Part shown: one piece after another, positions 7,478 through 15,337 of the stretch
How positions within the stretch are numbered: the first letter of the stretch is position 1
Layout: every line of letters starts with the position of its first letter
Source: Paracoccus litorisediminis
Lineage (GTDB): Bacteria; Pseudomonadota; Alphaproteobacteria; Rhodobacterales; Rhodobacteraceae
Direction: 5' to 3'
Assembly (NCBI RefSeq): GCF_009711205.1
Contig: NZ_WMIG01000018.1
Location: forward strand, 1-64,000
Length of the DNA stretch: 64,000 nucleotides
Notes under the pieces: model-generated
The model's input: the letters and a program-made list of their open reading frames with translations, nothing else
Told to the model about the DNA's origin: nothing
Databases searched by the model: none
Program-made: the position numbers and the translations under genes

Positions 7478-8270
7478 TCAGCCCCGTTGTTCGATCTCGC
7501 GCAGCAAGCCCATCACGGATGGACGAACCACGCCCTTGCGGCGAAAGACCGCGTGAATGTCACGCTGGAAGGCAAGTTCATCGACCATCAGCGCGACAAG
7601 GTCAGCGGCATCCTGCTCGACGCTCGGGCGGGTCAGCTAGCTAAGATAATCGGTCCGGGCGAGCGTGGATTTCAGGAAGGTGATCGAGGTCGTCTCCATC
7701 GCCACTTTCGCGCGCGGTAACCCGGCCTTGCGGAATATCTGATCCAGCGTCAGCCGGTCCGGTTCGGGCATCGGGGGCAGGAGCCACGGATAGGCGGGCA
7801 GATCCGCCAGCGCGACCCGTTCAAGCCTGGCCAGGGGATGGTCGCGACGGCAGACGATCCGCACCGGCTCGACCAGGACGCTGCGCCATTCGAAATCATC
7901 GCTTTGCGGCTCGGACGGTTTGAGGGTGAACAGGATGTCCAGACGACCGTTGTAAAGCTGTGGCAGCAGGTTCTCGTTGATGCCCTCATGCACGACGATC
8001 GAGATGTCGGGGGCCTTGCGATTGAAACGGATCAGCGCGTCAGGCAGCAACTGCTGTAAGGCGATCGGCAGGGCTCCGATCCGCAGAACGCCGCGGCGGG
8101 CGCCGCGCAGGGCGTCGATCTCGTTCACGGCCTCGTCGGCCAGCTCCAGGATCAACTGCGCATAGCCCAGCAACATCTGGCCGAACAGGGTCAGCTGCGT
8201 GCCATTCGGGCCGCGATTGAGCAACCTTGCGCCCAGATCGTCCTCGATCCTGCGCACGCTTTTGGACGTC
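7478..8270 (-). pseudogene. LysR-family regulator, truncated and interrupted
   Basis: From about 8270 leftwards the frame encodes KSVRRIEDDLGARLLNRGPNG, the second half of a LysR helix-turn-helix, then a full substrate-binding domain (VLRIGALPIALQQLLPDALI..., WLLPPMPEPDRL...). A TAG at 7637-7639 interrupts it after TDYLS; the same frame then continues with TRPSVEQDAADLVALMVDEL...VMGLLREIEQRG to a TGA at 7478-7480, which is the expected family C-terminus. The first ~25 residues are missing: sequence right of about 8270 belongs to a different gene on the other strand. Non-functional. Confidence 0.75.
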
Positions 8271-8272
8271 GC

Positions 8273-8749
8273 GATGCCTGGGGTATCAGCGTTCCGCATA
8301 TCGACTGCCGCCCTCGGGGCGAGGATCATCAGGTGATGAAGGCGCAAAGCGAGGGCTTCAAGCAGATGATCAAGGCCGTCGACGGCGAGATCGACTTTGT
8401 CGGCTCGCCCCTTGGGTTGGAGGAGTTTGGTCGCGGGGCCTATCCCGATGCTGATCCGTTCAGCCGCGCGCTGTTTCGCCGCTCATTCCACCGCTCGGTG
8501 CTGATGGGGGCCGCCATTCACGAAAGCGGTGGCGCAAGAATGGGGGATGATCCGAAGCGATCGGTTCTGAACAAGTGGAACCAATGCTGGGACGCACCCA
8601 ATCTGGTCGTGTCGGATGCCAGTGCCTTCTGCAGCAGTGGCGTAAGCGGAACGACGCTGACCGTGATGGCACTGACCCTGCGCGCTTGCCGAAATCTGGC
8701 CACGGCGCTCAAGGGTCAGGACCGCCCCATTTCCGCCGGTGACCTGTAA
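8273..8749 (+). pseudogene. GMC-family oxidoreductase, 3' fragment
   Basis: The open frame enters from about 8273 with DAWGISVPHIDCRPRGED and runs through a typical GMC C-terminal domain: HESGGARMGDDPKRSVLNKW with the catalytic His-Glu-Ser-Gly context and VSDASAFCSSGVSGTTLTVMAL with the second active-site region, to a TAA at 8747-8749. The FAD-binding N-terminal two thirds are absent. The junction with the LysR remnant at about 8270 is a rearrangement or deletion joint. A shorter protein starting at GTG 8333 could in theory be made but would lack the cofactor domain. Confidence 0.8.
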
Positions 8750-8826
8750 CCCTATTCGTTTGTCGGCACGTTGGGCTGACCCGGGCCGCATCGAAGCATT
8801 CCAAGCCCATCCTCGCTGCGGCTATT

Positions 8827-8841
8827 TAGCAGGAAATGCTG
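8827..8841. promoter_or_regulatory. Lrp-type palindrome upstream of GNAT gene 1
   Basis: TAGCAGGAAATGCTG, arms AGCA/TGCT around GGAAA. The 15-mer AGCAGGAAATGCTGT is repeated exactly upstream of the paralogous GNAT gene at 20424 (20533-20547). It lies about 45 bp before a TAGTAT -10 candidate (8885-8890). Half sites agree with the Lrp box consensus YAGHAWATTWTDCTR; the centre does not. Confidence 0.5.
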
Positions 8842-8923
8842 TTTTCCCGCTCATTTCCGCTAGGTTAGCCTTTCCGCCCTCCTCTAGTATGGAAATAAGG
8901 CGGCAACCGGGCAGGAGCAGACC

Positions 8924-9790
8924 TTGGACATTGCGGAAACCATCGACATCGCCGGATACGAGCTGAGCCTTGAGCCGATGACGGTTGAAGACATCCCCCG
9001 GCTGCACGAATTGTCGGTGGCGGTCAGTTGGCCGCATCGTGCCGACGACTGGGCCATGGTGATCGGGCTGGGCCATGGCTGGGTGGCGCGGGATCAGATC
9101 GGGCGGGTCTTTGGCTCGGCCATGTGGTTCCCGTTCTCGGACAGCGTGGCCTCGATCGGGATGGTCATCACCTCGCCTCGGTTGCAGGAAAACGGCGCGG
9201 GCGGTTGGTTGATGCGCCGCGTTCTGGCCGAGACGCAAGGCCGCGCCCGCGTGCTGAATGCCACCAAGGAGGCGTTCCGGCTGTATGTCTCGCTGGGGTT
9301 CAAGACGCTGGCGGCGGTGCATCAGATGAATGGCGTGGTGACCTCGGTTCCCGAATTTCCGGCCACCGCCCGACCCATGCGCGATGCGGATCGTGCGGCG
9401 GTGCTGCGGCTCGACACCGACGCGATGGGTGTGGCGCGCCCCGAGGTGATGGCGGCGCTGCTGGCGGTCTCGCAGGGGATGGTGATCGAGCGGGACGGCC
9501 AGATCGTGGGCTTTGCGCTGCTGCGTCAGTTCGGGCGCGGCTGGGTGATCGGACCCATCGTCGCGGAAAACGAGGCAGATGCAATGGCGCTGTGCGGGCC
9601 GTTCATCGCCGCGCATCAGGGCCAGTTCATGCGCGTCGACACCCGCGAAACGGACGGTCCCTTCCGCGACTTCCTGACCGCAGGGGGGATCGAGGCTTAT
9701 GACACCGTCCAGCGCATGTCGCTGGAGCCGTTGCCCGAGCCGGTGGGGCCGGCGCGGACCTTTGGTCTTGTCAATCAGGCGCTTGGCTAG
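8924..9790 (+). CDS. Tandem-domain GNAT N-acetyltransferase
   Basis: 288 residues with two GNAT-like halves: the first carries the acetyl-CoA loop region MVITSPRLQENGAGGWLMRRVL (about residues 85-106), the second GFALLRQFGRGWVIGPIVAEN and a RVDTRETDGPF motif near 235. Acetyl acceptor unknown; an amine or amino acid of the neighbouring catabolic pathways is possible. The start is TTG at 8924, preceded by GGCAGGAGC. It is a paralogue of the protein encoded at 19609-20424: both contain WPHRxxDWA, FGRGxVxGPxVA and RVDTxxTD. It shares an upstream palindrome with that gene, and convergent transcription ends at the hairpin 9798-9817. Confidence 0.8.
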   Translation: MDIAETIDIAGYELSLEPMTVEDIPRLHELSVAVSWPHRADDWAMVIGLGHGWVARDQIGRVFGSAMWFPFSDSVASIGMVITSPRLQENGAGGWLMRRVLAETQGRARVLNATKEAFRLYVSLGFKTLAAVHQMNGVVTSVPEFPATARPMRDADRAAVLRLDTDAMGVARPEVMAALLAVSQGMVIERDGQIVGFALLRQFGRGWVIGPIVAENEADAMALCGPFIAAHQGQFMRVDTRETDGPFRDFLTAGGIEAYDTVQRMSLEPLPEPVGPARTFGLVNQALG

Positions 9791-9797
9791 GGGATAG

Positions 9798-9817
9798 GGG
9801 CGCGGATAACCGCGCCC
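9798..9817. terminator. Bidirectional terminator hairpin
   Basis: Perfect stem GGGCGCGG-ATAA-CCGCGCCC in the 35-bp gap between two convergent genes (stops at 9790 and 9826), followed by TTGT. The long U run of a canonical terminator is missing. Confidence 0.6.
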
Positions 9818-9825
9818 TTGTCGAT

Positions 9826-11145
9826 TCAGAAATCCGCGACCTTACCCCAGACCGAGCCGTCCAGCCGCGACGGATGATAGGGCGCGGCATCGACGATGGG
9901 GGCGCTTCCCGTCACGATATCCGCGATCAGATGACCCGCGCCCGGACCGATGCCAAAGCCGTGGCCGCTGAACCCGGCAGCAAGGATCAGGCCGGGGATC
10001 CGCGTCTCGCCAATGGCCGGGACACCGTCCGGAGTGCTGTCGATATAGCCCGCCCATGACGCGGCCATCGGAACCGTCTCCAGCCCCGGAAAGACCTCGC
10101 GTGCGCGCGCCAGCGTCAGCCTGATCTGCCCCATGTCGGGCCGGGGGTCGAGGATGCGCATGCGTTCCATCGGCGTCTGGCGGTCCAGCTTCCAGCGGCA
10201 CAGCGATTCATGCCCCGATTGCCATCCCTGCAACCCGCCCGGTGCCAGCGACTTGCGGCGCTTGAAGAACATCGGCAGGAATTTCGACCAATAGCGCATC
10301 TGCTGTGGCGTCACATCCACCCGCGCCGCGCCAGACACTGCCAGCGTATGACCGCCATCCCCGCGCCGCGTGATCGAGACATGGCTGGTATGGACCGCGT
10401 CGGGCAGGGCCGCCCCCGGTGCGACCGACAGGATCGACGAACGCACGCTGGCCTGCGGAAAGCTGAGGCCCAGTTGATGCAGAAAGGACGAGGCCCACGC
10501 GCCCCCCGCCATGACCACGGTTCGGGTGCGGATCACGCCCTTCTCGGTGACGACGCCAGCGACGGCACCGCCCAGTAGCTCCAGCCCGCGCGCGGCACAG
10601 TTCTGCACGACCCGACCGCCGAAACGTTCGATCCCCAAGGCGATGGTGGGGGCGGCACGCTGCGGATCGGCAATGCCGTCCGAGGGCGAAAACACGCCGC
10701 CCTTCCAGTTTTTTCCCGTGGCCGCGCCGCGTTCCCCGGCCTCGGCGGCGCTCAGCATATGGGTGGTGACGCCCTCGCCGCGGGCGAAATCGCGCCAGCG
10801 CGCCCAACCAGCAATCTCCGCCTCATTGTTGGACAGATACAGCAGCCCGCAGCGGCGGAACCCGACATCCTGCCCGATTTCGGCGGCAAGCCGGTCCCAT
10901 AGCGTCAGGCTTTTGGTCGAGATCGGCAGTTCGCGCGCATCTCGGTTCTGCTGGCGGCACCAGCCCCAGTTGCGGCTGGACTGTTCGGCTCCGATCCGAC
11001 CCTTTTCCAACAGCACCACCGACAGCCCCCGCTGTGCGAGGTAATAGGCGGCGCAGGTGCCGACGATGCCACCGCCGATGACCACGACATCGGCCTGCTT
11101 CGGCAACTCGGCTGCGGTTTCGATCGGCATCAGGGGCGCGGGCAT
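9826..11145 (-). CDS. FAD-dependent oxidoreductase (DAO family, D-amino-acid dehydrogenase-like)
   Basis: 439 residues. The N-terminal Rossmann motif VVVIGGGIVGTCAAYYLAQRG (about 20-40, Gly-x-Gly-x-x-Gly) with a terminal acidic residue LLEKG is that of the DAO superfamily (D-amino acid dehydrogenase, sarcosine or glycine oxidase). The C-terminal IPGLILAAGFSGHGFGIGPGAG is the conserved FAD-contact segment. It probably deaminates or demethylates an amino acid; the exact substrate is not readable. The start at 11145 has an AGGAG site. It is divergent from the lrp-type gene at 11364, and Lrp-box-like sequences lie in the shared intergenic region, so regulation by that protein is likely. Confidence 0.8.
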   Translation of the reverse strand: MPAPLMPIETAAELPKQADVVVIGGGIVGTCAAYYLAQRGLSVVLLEKGRIGAEQSSRNWGWCRQQNRDARELPISTKSLTLWDRLAAEIGQDVGFRRCGLLYLSNNEAEIAGWARWRDFARGEGVTTHMLSAAEAGERGAATGKNWKGGVFSPSDGIADPQRAAPTIALGIERFGGRVVQNCAARGLELLGGAVAGVVTEKGVIRTRTVVMAGGAWASSFLHQLGLSFPQASVRSSILSVAPGAALPDAVHTSHVSITRRGDGGHTLAVSGAARVDVTPQQMRYWSKFLPMFFKRRKSLAPGGLQGWQSGHESLCRWKLDRQTPMERMRILDPRPDMGQIRLTLARAREVFPGLETVPMAASWAGYIDSTPDGVPAIGETRIPGLILAAGFSGHGFGIGPGAGHLIADIVTGSAPIVDAAPYHPSRLDGSVWGKVADF

Positions 11146-11216
11146 GAAAAACTCCTACTGTTCCGGGTAAAGCTAGGCGAACAGGGCGAAAGCATCTGCC
11201 GCATCGCCACCAACGA

Positions 11217-11231
11217 CGGAATATTGTGCTG
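11217..11231. promoter_or_regulatory. Lrp-box-like site between oxidoreductase and lrp gene
   Basis: CGGAATATTGTGCTG matches 13 of 15 positions of the enterobacterial Lrp consensus YAGHAWATTWTDCTR. A weaker second match (right half ATTGCTG, 11251-11265) lies about 34 bp downstream, roughly three helical turns. The position between divergent genes fits autoregulation plus control of the oxidoreductase. Confidence 0.55.
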
Positions 11232-11363
11232 AAAGTCGGCAATCATGCAGAGCCATGAATTGCTGAAAAAATGGCGGATATGCGCACGATTTCCTACGGC
11301 GACGCCTTGAGGCTGCGGAATTTTATGCGTAGCCTGTCTGAACCCTTCGCAGACAGGCGCACC

Positions 11364-11843
11364 ATGCTGAAACTCGACCGCATCGACATCCGCATCCTGC
11401 ATGAACTGCAGCGCAACGGGCGCATCACCAATGTCGAGCTGGCCGATCTGGTCCACCTGTCGCCCAGCCCCTGTCTGATGCGGGTCAAGAAGCTGCAGCA
11501 GGCGGGATTCATCACCGGCTATTCGGCGCAGATCGACGTGGCCAAGCTGGGCCCGACCCTGACCGTCTTCACCGAGATCACGCTGAAGAACCACCGCCAG
11601 ATCGACTTCGCCCGCTTCCAAGAGGCGCTGCTGAAGGTCGAGGAATGCATCGAATGCCATCTGATTTCGGGCGGCTATGACTATCTGCTGAAATTCGTGA
11701 CCGGTGGCATCACCGAATATCAGGCCATCATGGAGGGCCTGATCGACCGCGAAATCGGCATCGACAAGTATTTCAGCTTTGTCGTGATGAAATCGCCCTT
11801 TGTGAAAAGCCACCTGCCGTTGAAGAACATCTTCCGGCTTTAG
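11364..11843 (+). CDS. Lrp/AsnC-family transcriptional regulator
   Basis: 159 residues from the ATG at 11364 (MLKLDRIDIRILHELQRNGR). The N-terminal winged helix (about 6-60, with LADLVHLSPSPCLMRVKKLQ as recognition region) is followed by the RAM/AsnC ligand-binding domain (CHLISGGYDYLLKFVTGG...). A longer in-frame start at 11271 would add unrelated residues and lacks support. These proteins sense amino acids and control their metabolism. It is divergent from a DAO-family oxidase; the stop codon overlaps that of the convergent ABC ATPase (TTAG, 11840-11843). Palindromes like its family's binding site recur at several promoters between 8.8 and 27.3 kb. Confidence 0.9.
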   Translation: MLKLDRIDIRILHELQRNGRITNVELADLVHLSPSPCLMRVKKLQQAGFITGYSAQIDVAKLGPTLTVFTEITLKNHRQIDFARFQEALLKVEECIECHLISGGYDYLLKFVTGGITEYQAIMEGLIDREIGIDKYFSFVVMKSPFVKSHLPLKNIFRL

Positions 11844-13489
11844 GCCGACTTGGCGACGCGCAGCGGCACGCCGTCCAGCCAGCCAGTATCCAGCTGCGGC
11901 ACCGAGGCGAACAGCAACTGCGAATAGGGATGGCGGGCGCCATGCGGCAGGCTGTCGGCGCGCAGGGTCTCGACCGTCTCGCCGCCATTCATCACCATCA
12001 CCTCGTCGCAGATCGCCTGCACGGTGGACAGGTCATGGCTGATGAAGACATAGGACAGGTCCAGTTCGCGCTGAAGTTCCTTCAGCAACTCGATCACCGC
12101 CGCTGCGACCACCGTATCCAGCGCCGAGGTGATCTCATCACACAGGATCACCTCGGGGTTTGCAGCCAGGGCGCGGGCAAGGTTCACCCGCTGCTTCTGC
12201 CCGCCGGAGAGTTCGCCGGGCAAGCGGTGGGCGATGGCCTTGGGCAGGCGCACCATGTCCAGCAACTGGGTGATGCGATCCTGTTTCGCAGCGCCTTTCA
12301 GCCCGTGATAGAAGGTCAGTGGCCGCCCCAGAATGTCACCGATGGGACGGGCCGGGTTCAGCGCGGTATCGGCCAGCTGAAACACGATCTGCAAGCGGCG
12401 CAGGTCTTCCTTGCTGCGCGCGGCGGCGGCGGGTTCCAGCAATTCGCCATTCAGCAGCACCTTGCCCGAGGCAGGTGGCAGCAGCCCGGCAATGGCGCGA
12501 GCCAGCGTCGATTTGCCCGAGCCGCTTTCCCCGATCACGCCCAGATTGCTGCCCTTGGCCAGACGGCAGCTGACATCCTTCAGGACCAGCTTATGCGGCA
12601 TCCGGTCGGGGCCAAGCGGTCCATAACCGGCGATGACATTCGCAACCTCAAGGATCGGCACCCGCGCCGCCGCCTCGGGCTGAGCGGCACGGGCATAGGC
12701 CACCGGCTCGAATGCCGAAAGCAACTCGCGGGTATAGGGATGGGCAGGGCGATGCAGGATGGCTTCGGTCGGACCGATTTCCTGCACCACGCCGCCTTTC
12801 AACACAACGATGCGGTCGGCGATCTGGGCCACGACGGCCAGATCATGGCTGACATAGACCCCGGCCATGCCGCCCGCTTTCATCACCGATTTAAAGGCGC
12901 GCAGCACCTCGATCTGGGTGGTTACATCCAGCGCGGTGGTGGGTTCGTCAAAGATCACCAGCTTGGGGTCGCCGATCAGTGCCATCGCCGCCGAAAGCCG
13001 CTGCAACTGCCCGCCGGACACCTGATGCGGATAGCGCTGGCCGATGTTTTCGGGATCGGGCAAGGCCAGCGCGCGGAACAGTTCGACCGCCTTGGCGCGG
13101 GCCTGCGGCATCGGCATGGTGCGGTGGATGCGGGCGACCTCGATCACCTGATCGATCAGACGCAGCGCCGGATTGAAGGCGGCGGCGGCGCTTTGCGGGA
13201 CATAGGCGACCTCGGTTCCGCGCATGGCCTGACGCTGGCGCGCGGTCATCTGCACCACGTCGCGTCCGGCCAGACTGACCGACCCGCCCGAGATCTCGCA
13301 GCCGGACCGGGTATGGCCCATCAGGGTCAGGGCGATGGTGGTCTTGCCCGAGCCGCTTTCACCGATCAGGGCGACGATTTCGCCGGGCGCGATGTCAAAG
13401 CTGACGCCCTTGATGATCGGGATGATATTGCCGGCATCGGTGGTGGCCTTGACCTGAAGATCGCGGATTTCGACAAGGTTTGGCATCAT
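11840..13489 (-). CDS. ABC transporter ATPase, fused double nucleotide-binding subunit (DppD-DppF type)
   Basis: 549 residues with two complete ATPase modules: first Walker A GESGSGKT (43-50), signature VSGGQLQR (157-164), Walker B LVIFDEP (177-183); second Walker A GESGSGKST (320-328), signature LSGGQKQR (427-434), Walker B VILCDE (447-452). HPYTREL after the first module is the oligopeptide/dipeptide ATPase tail. Separate DppD and DppF subunits are fused here. The start at 13489 overlaps the permease stop (ATGATGA) and has GGAGCGA upstream. Energises import of a peptide, opine or amine-like compound together with the genes to 16951; last gene of that operon. Confidence 0.9.
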   Translation of the reverse strand: MMPNLVEIRDLQVKATTDAGNIIPIIKGVSFDIAPGEIVALIGESGSGKTTIALTLMGHTRSGCEISGGSVSLAGRDVVQMTARQRQAMRGTEVAYVPQSAAAAFNPALRLIDQVIEVARIHRTMPMPQARAKAVELFRALALPDPENIGQRYPHQVSGGQLQRLSAAMALIGDPKLVIFDEPTTALDVTTQIEVLRAFKSVMKAGGMAGVYVSHDLAVVAQIADRIVVLKGGVVQEIGPTEAILHRPAHPYTRELLSAFEPVAYARAAQPEAAARVPILEVANVIAGYGPLGPDRMPHKLVLKDVSCRLAKGSNLGVIGESGSGKSTLARAIAGLLPPASGKVLLNGELLEPAAAARSKEDLRRLQIVFQLADTALNPARPIGDILGRPLTFYHGLKGAAKQDRITQLLDMVRLPKAIAHRLPGELSGGQKQRVNLARALAANPEVILCDEITSALDTVVAAAVIELLKELQRELDLSYVFISHDLSTVQAICDEVMVMNGGETVETLRADSLPHGARHPYSQLLFASVPQLDTGWLDGVPLRVAKSA

Positions 13490-14328
13490 TCGCTCCGGTC
13501 GCGGATCTTGACGGGCAGGTTGTCGATCAGCAGGTTCACGCTGATCGTCAGGCTGGCAATGGCCAGGCTGGGGATGGTGACGGCGGGCGCGGCAAAGGGC
13601 AGGCCGCCGATATTCTCGCGCACCAGACTGCCCCAGTCGGCATTGGGCGGCTGCACGCCAAGGCCAAGGAAGGACAGGCCCGACAGCAACAGCACAATAA
13701 AGACGAACCGCAGCCCGACATCGGCCAGCACCGGGCCGGTCATGTTGGGCAGGATTTCCTTCAGGATCAGATAGGGCGTGCGTTCGCCCCGGGCGCGGGC
13801 CACGGTGACGAAATCCATGGTGTTGATATTGACCGCCAGCGACCGGGCAAAGCGATAGGCACCGGGCAAGTAGATCACCGCCAGCACCGCGATCAGCACC
13901 GGGATGGACGATCCGACCGCCGCCACCATGACCAGCCCGAACAGCTTGGACGGGATCGAGTTCAGCGCATCCAGCACCCGCGACAGGATCGTGTCGAACC
14001 AGCCGCCGGTGACCGCCGCCGTCATCCCCAGCACCACGCCCGAGGCGCAAGCCAGCACCACCGCCGCCAGCGAGATGCCGACCGTGTAGCGCGCCCCCAT
14101 CAGGATACGCGAGAACATGTCGCGCCCCAGATAATCCGAGCCGAACCACAATTCGCCGGTCATCGGACCGAAATATTCGAAGTCGATGATGTCTCCGGGC
14201 GGATGCGGCATCAGCCAGGGGCCGATGATGGCGATGACGGCCCAGAACAGCACGATGGTCGCGGCAAGGATACCGGTCCAGCTGATGTGATAGCCAAGCC
14301 TGCGGGGGGTGGGGAAGGAAACAGCCAT
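13486..14328 (-). CDS. ABC transporter permease, DppC type
   Basis: 280 residues, inner-membrane subunit. Starts MAVSFPTPRRLGYHISWTG at 14328, overlapping the upstream permease stop by one base (TAATG), which indicates coupling. The N-terminal DppC extension has FGSDYLGRDMFSRILMGAR, then several hydrophobic spans and the EAA-like loop VTVARARGERTPYLILKEIL that contacts the ATPase. Forms a heterodimer with the DppB-type permease. A longer frame extending to 14703 is an overlap with the preceding gene and is not used. Confidence 0.9.
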   Translation of the reverse strand: MAVSFPTPRRLGYHISWTGILAATIVLFWAVIAIIGPWLMPHPPGDIIDFEYFGPMTGELWFGSDYLGRDMFSRILMGARYTVGISLAAVVLACASGVVLGMTAAVTGGWFDTILSRVLDALNSIPSKLFGLVMVAAVGSSIPVLIAVLAVIYLPGAYRFARSLAVNINTMDFVTVARARGERTPYLILKEILPNMTGPVLADVGLRFVFIVLLLSGLSFLGLGVQPPNADWGSLVRENIGGLPFAAPAVTIPSLAIASLTISVNLLIDNLPVKIRDRSE

Positions 14329-15281
14329 TACTTGCGCAACCTGGGGTTCGAGAGGATGGCGATCACATCGGCAAGGGTGATCAGGACCAGATAGCCGATG
14401 CAGAAGATCATCGCGCAGCTCTGGATCAGCGGCAGGTCGCGGGTGGCGACGGAATCGACCATCAGCCGGGCAATGCCGGGATAGTTGAAGACCGTCTCGA
14501 CGATGATCACGCCCCCGACCAGATAGGACAGTGACAGCGCCACCGCGTTGACGATGGGACCGACGGCATTGGGCAGGGCGTGACGCAAGACCATGCGCGG
14601 ACGGGATGCGCCCTTCAGCAGCGCCATCTCGACATAGGGGCTGTCCAGAACGCTGATCATCGCGGCGCGGGTCATGCGGATCATCTGGGCGCAAATCACG
14701 CAAAGCAGGGTGATCACCGGCATGGCAAAGATCCGCAGCATCTCACCGATGCTTTGCACATCATTGCCGAAGGACAGCGCTGGCAGCCATTTCAGCCAGA
14801 CGGCAAAGATCAGCACGGCCAGCGTCGCAATCATGAATTCCGGGACCGAGATCACCCCGATGATGCAGGTGCTGACGATGCGGTCGTAAAGCGTGCCGCG
14901 ATACATCGCGCTGGTGATCCCCAGCGTCAGCGCCAAGGGCACGGCCAGCGCGGCAGTAACCGCCCCCAGCCGCAGCGTGTTCAGCAGCCTGCCGCCGATC
15001 AGGTCGGCGACCGGCATGCTGTTGGCATAGGAAGTCCCCAGATCGCCCTGCGCCAAACCCCAAAGCCAGCTTGCATACTGCACCAGCGCGGGCTGATCCA
15101 GATGCATGGCCTGACGCAGCCCGGCCACGGCCTCGGGGGTGGCGGCCTGACCCAACAGGATCTCGGCCACGTCTCCGGGCAGCATCTGGGTCGCGCCAAA
15201 GACCACGGCCGACACGATCAGCAATGTGATCGCGGCGACGCCCAGCCGGCCAAGAACAAGTCTGGGGATTTGCGAATTCAT
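14328..15281 (-). CDS. ABC transporter permease, DppB type
   Basis: 317 residues. N-terminal transmembrane segment (LGVAAITLLIVSAVVFGATQMLPGD), a periplasmic loop with LDQPALVQYASWLWGLAQGDLGTS that is standard for DppB/OppB, and the EAA loop EMALLKGASRPRMVLRHALPNAVGP. It follows the substrate-binding protein gene after a 56-bp gap with a stem-loop (15306-15330). Confidence 0.9.
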   Translation of the reverse strand: MNSQIPRLVLGRLGVAAITLLIVSAVVFGATQMLPGDVAEILLGQAATPEAVAGLRQAMHLDQPALVQYASWLWGLAQGDLGTSYANSMPVADLIGGRLLNTLRLGAVTAALAVPLALTLGITSAMYRGTLYDRIVSTCIIGVISVPEFMIATLAVLIFAVWLKWLPALSFGNDVQSIGEMLRIFAMPVITLLCVICAQMIRMTRAAMISVLDSPYVEMALLKGASRPRMVLRHALPNAVGPIVNAVALSLSYLVGGVIIVETVFNYPGIARLMVDSVATRDLPLIQSCAMIFCIGYLVLITLADVIAILSNPRLRK

Positions 15282-15305
15282 CCAAGGAGACCTTTCACGA
15301 AAGCA

Positions 15306-15330
15306 ACGGGGGCGGCAGATGCGCCCCCGT
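15306..15330 (-). terminator. Intercistronic stem-loop between binding-protein and permease genes
   Basis: ACGGGGGCG-N7-CGCCCCCGT, 9-bp perfect stem, between the binding-protein stop (15338) and the permease start (15281). No U tract. This fits a partial attenuator or mRNA 3'-end stabiliser giving more binding protein than permease. Confidence 0.6.
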
Positions 15331-15337
15331 CCGGGGA

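Noticed and set aside
11930..13774. 614-codon open frame antisense to the fused ABC ATPase
   Set aside because: Same codon-bias artefact; the minus strand carries two complete sets of ABC motifs.
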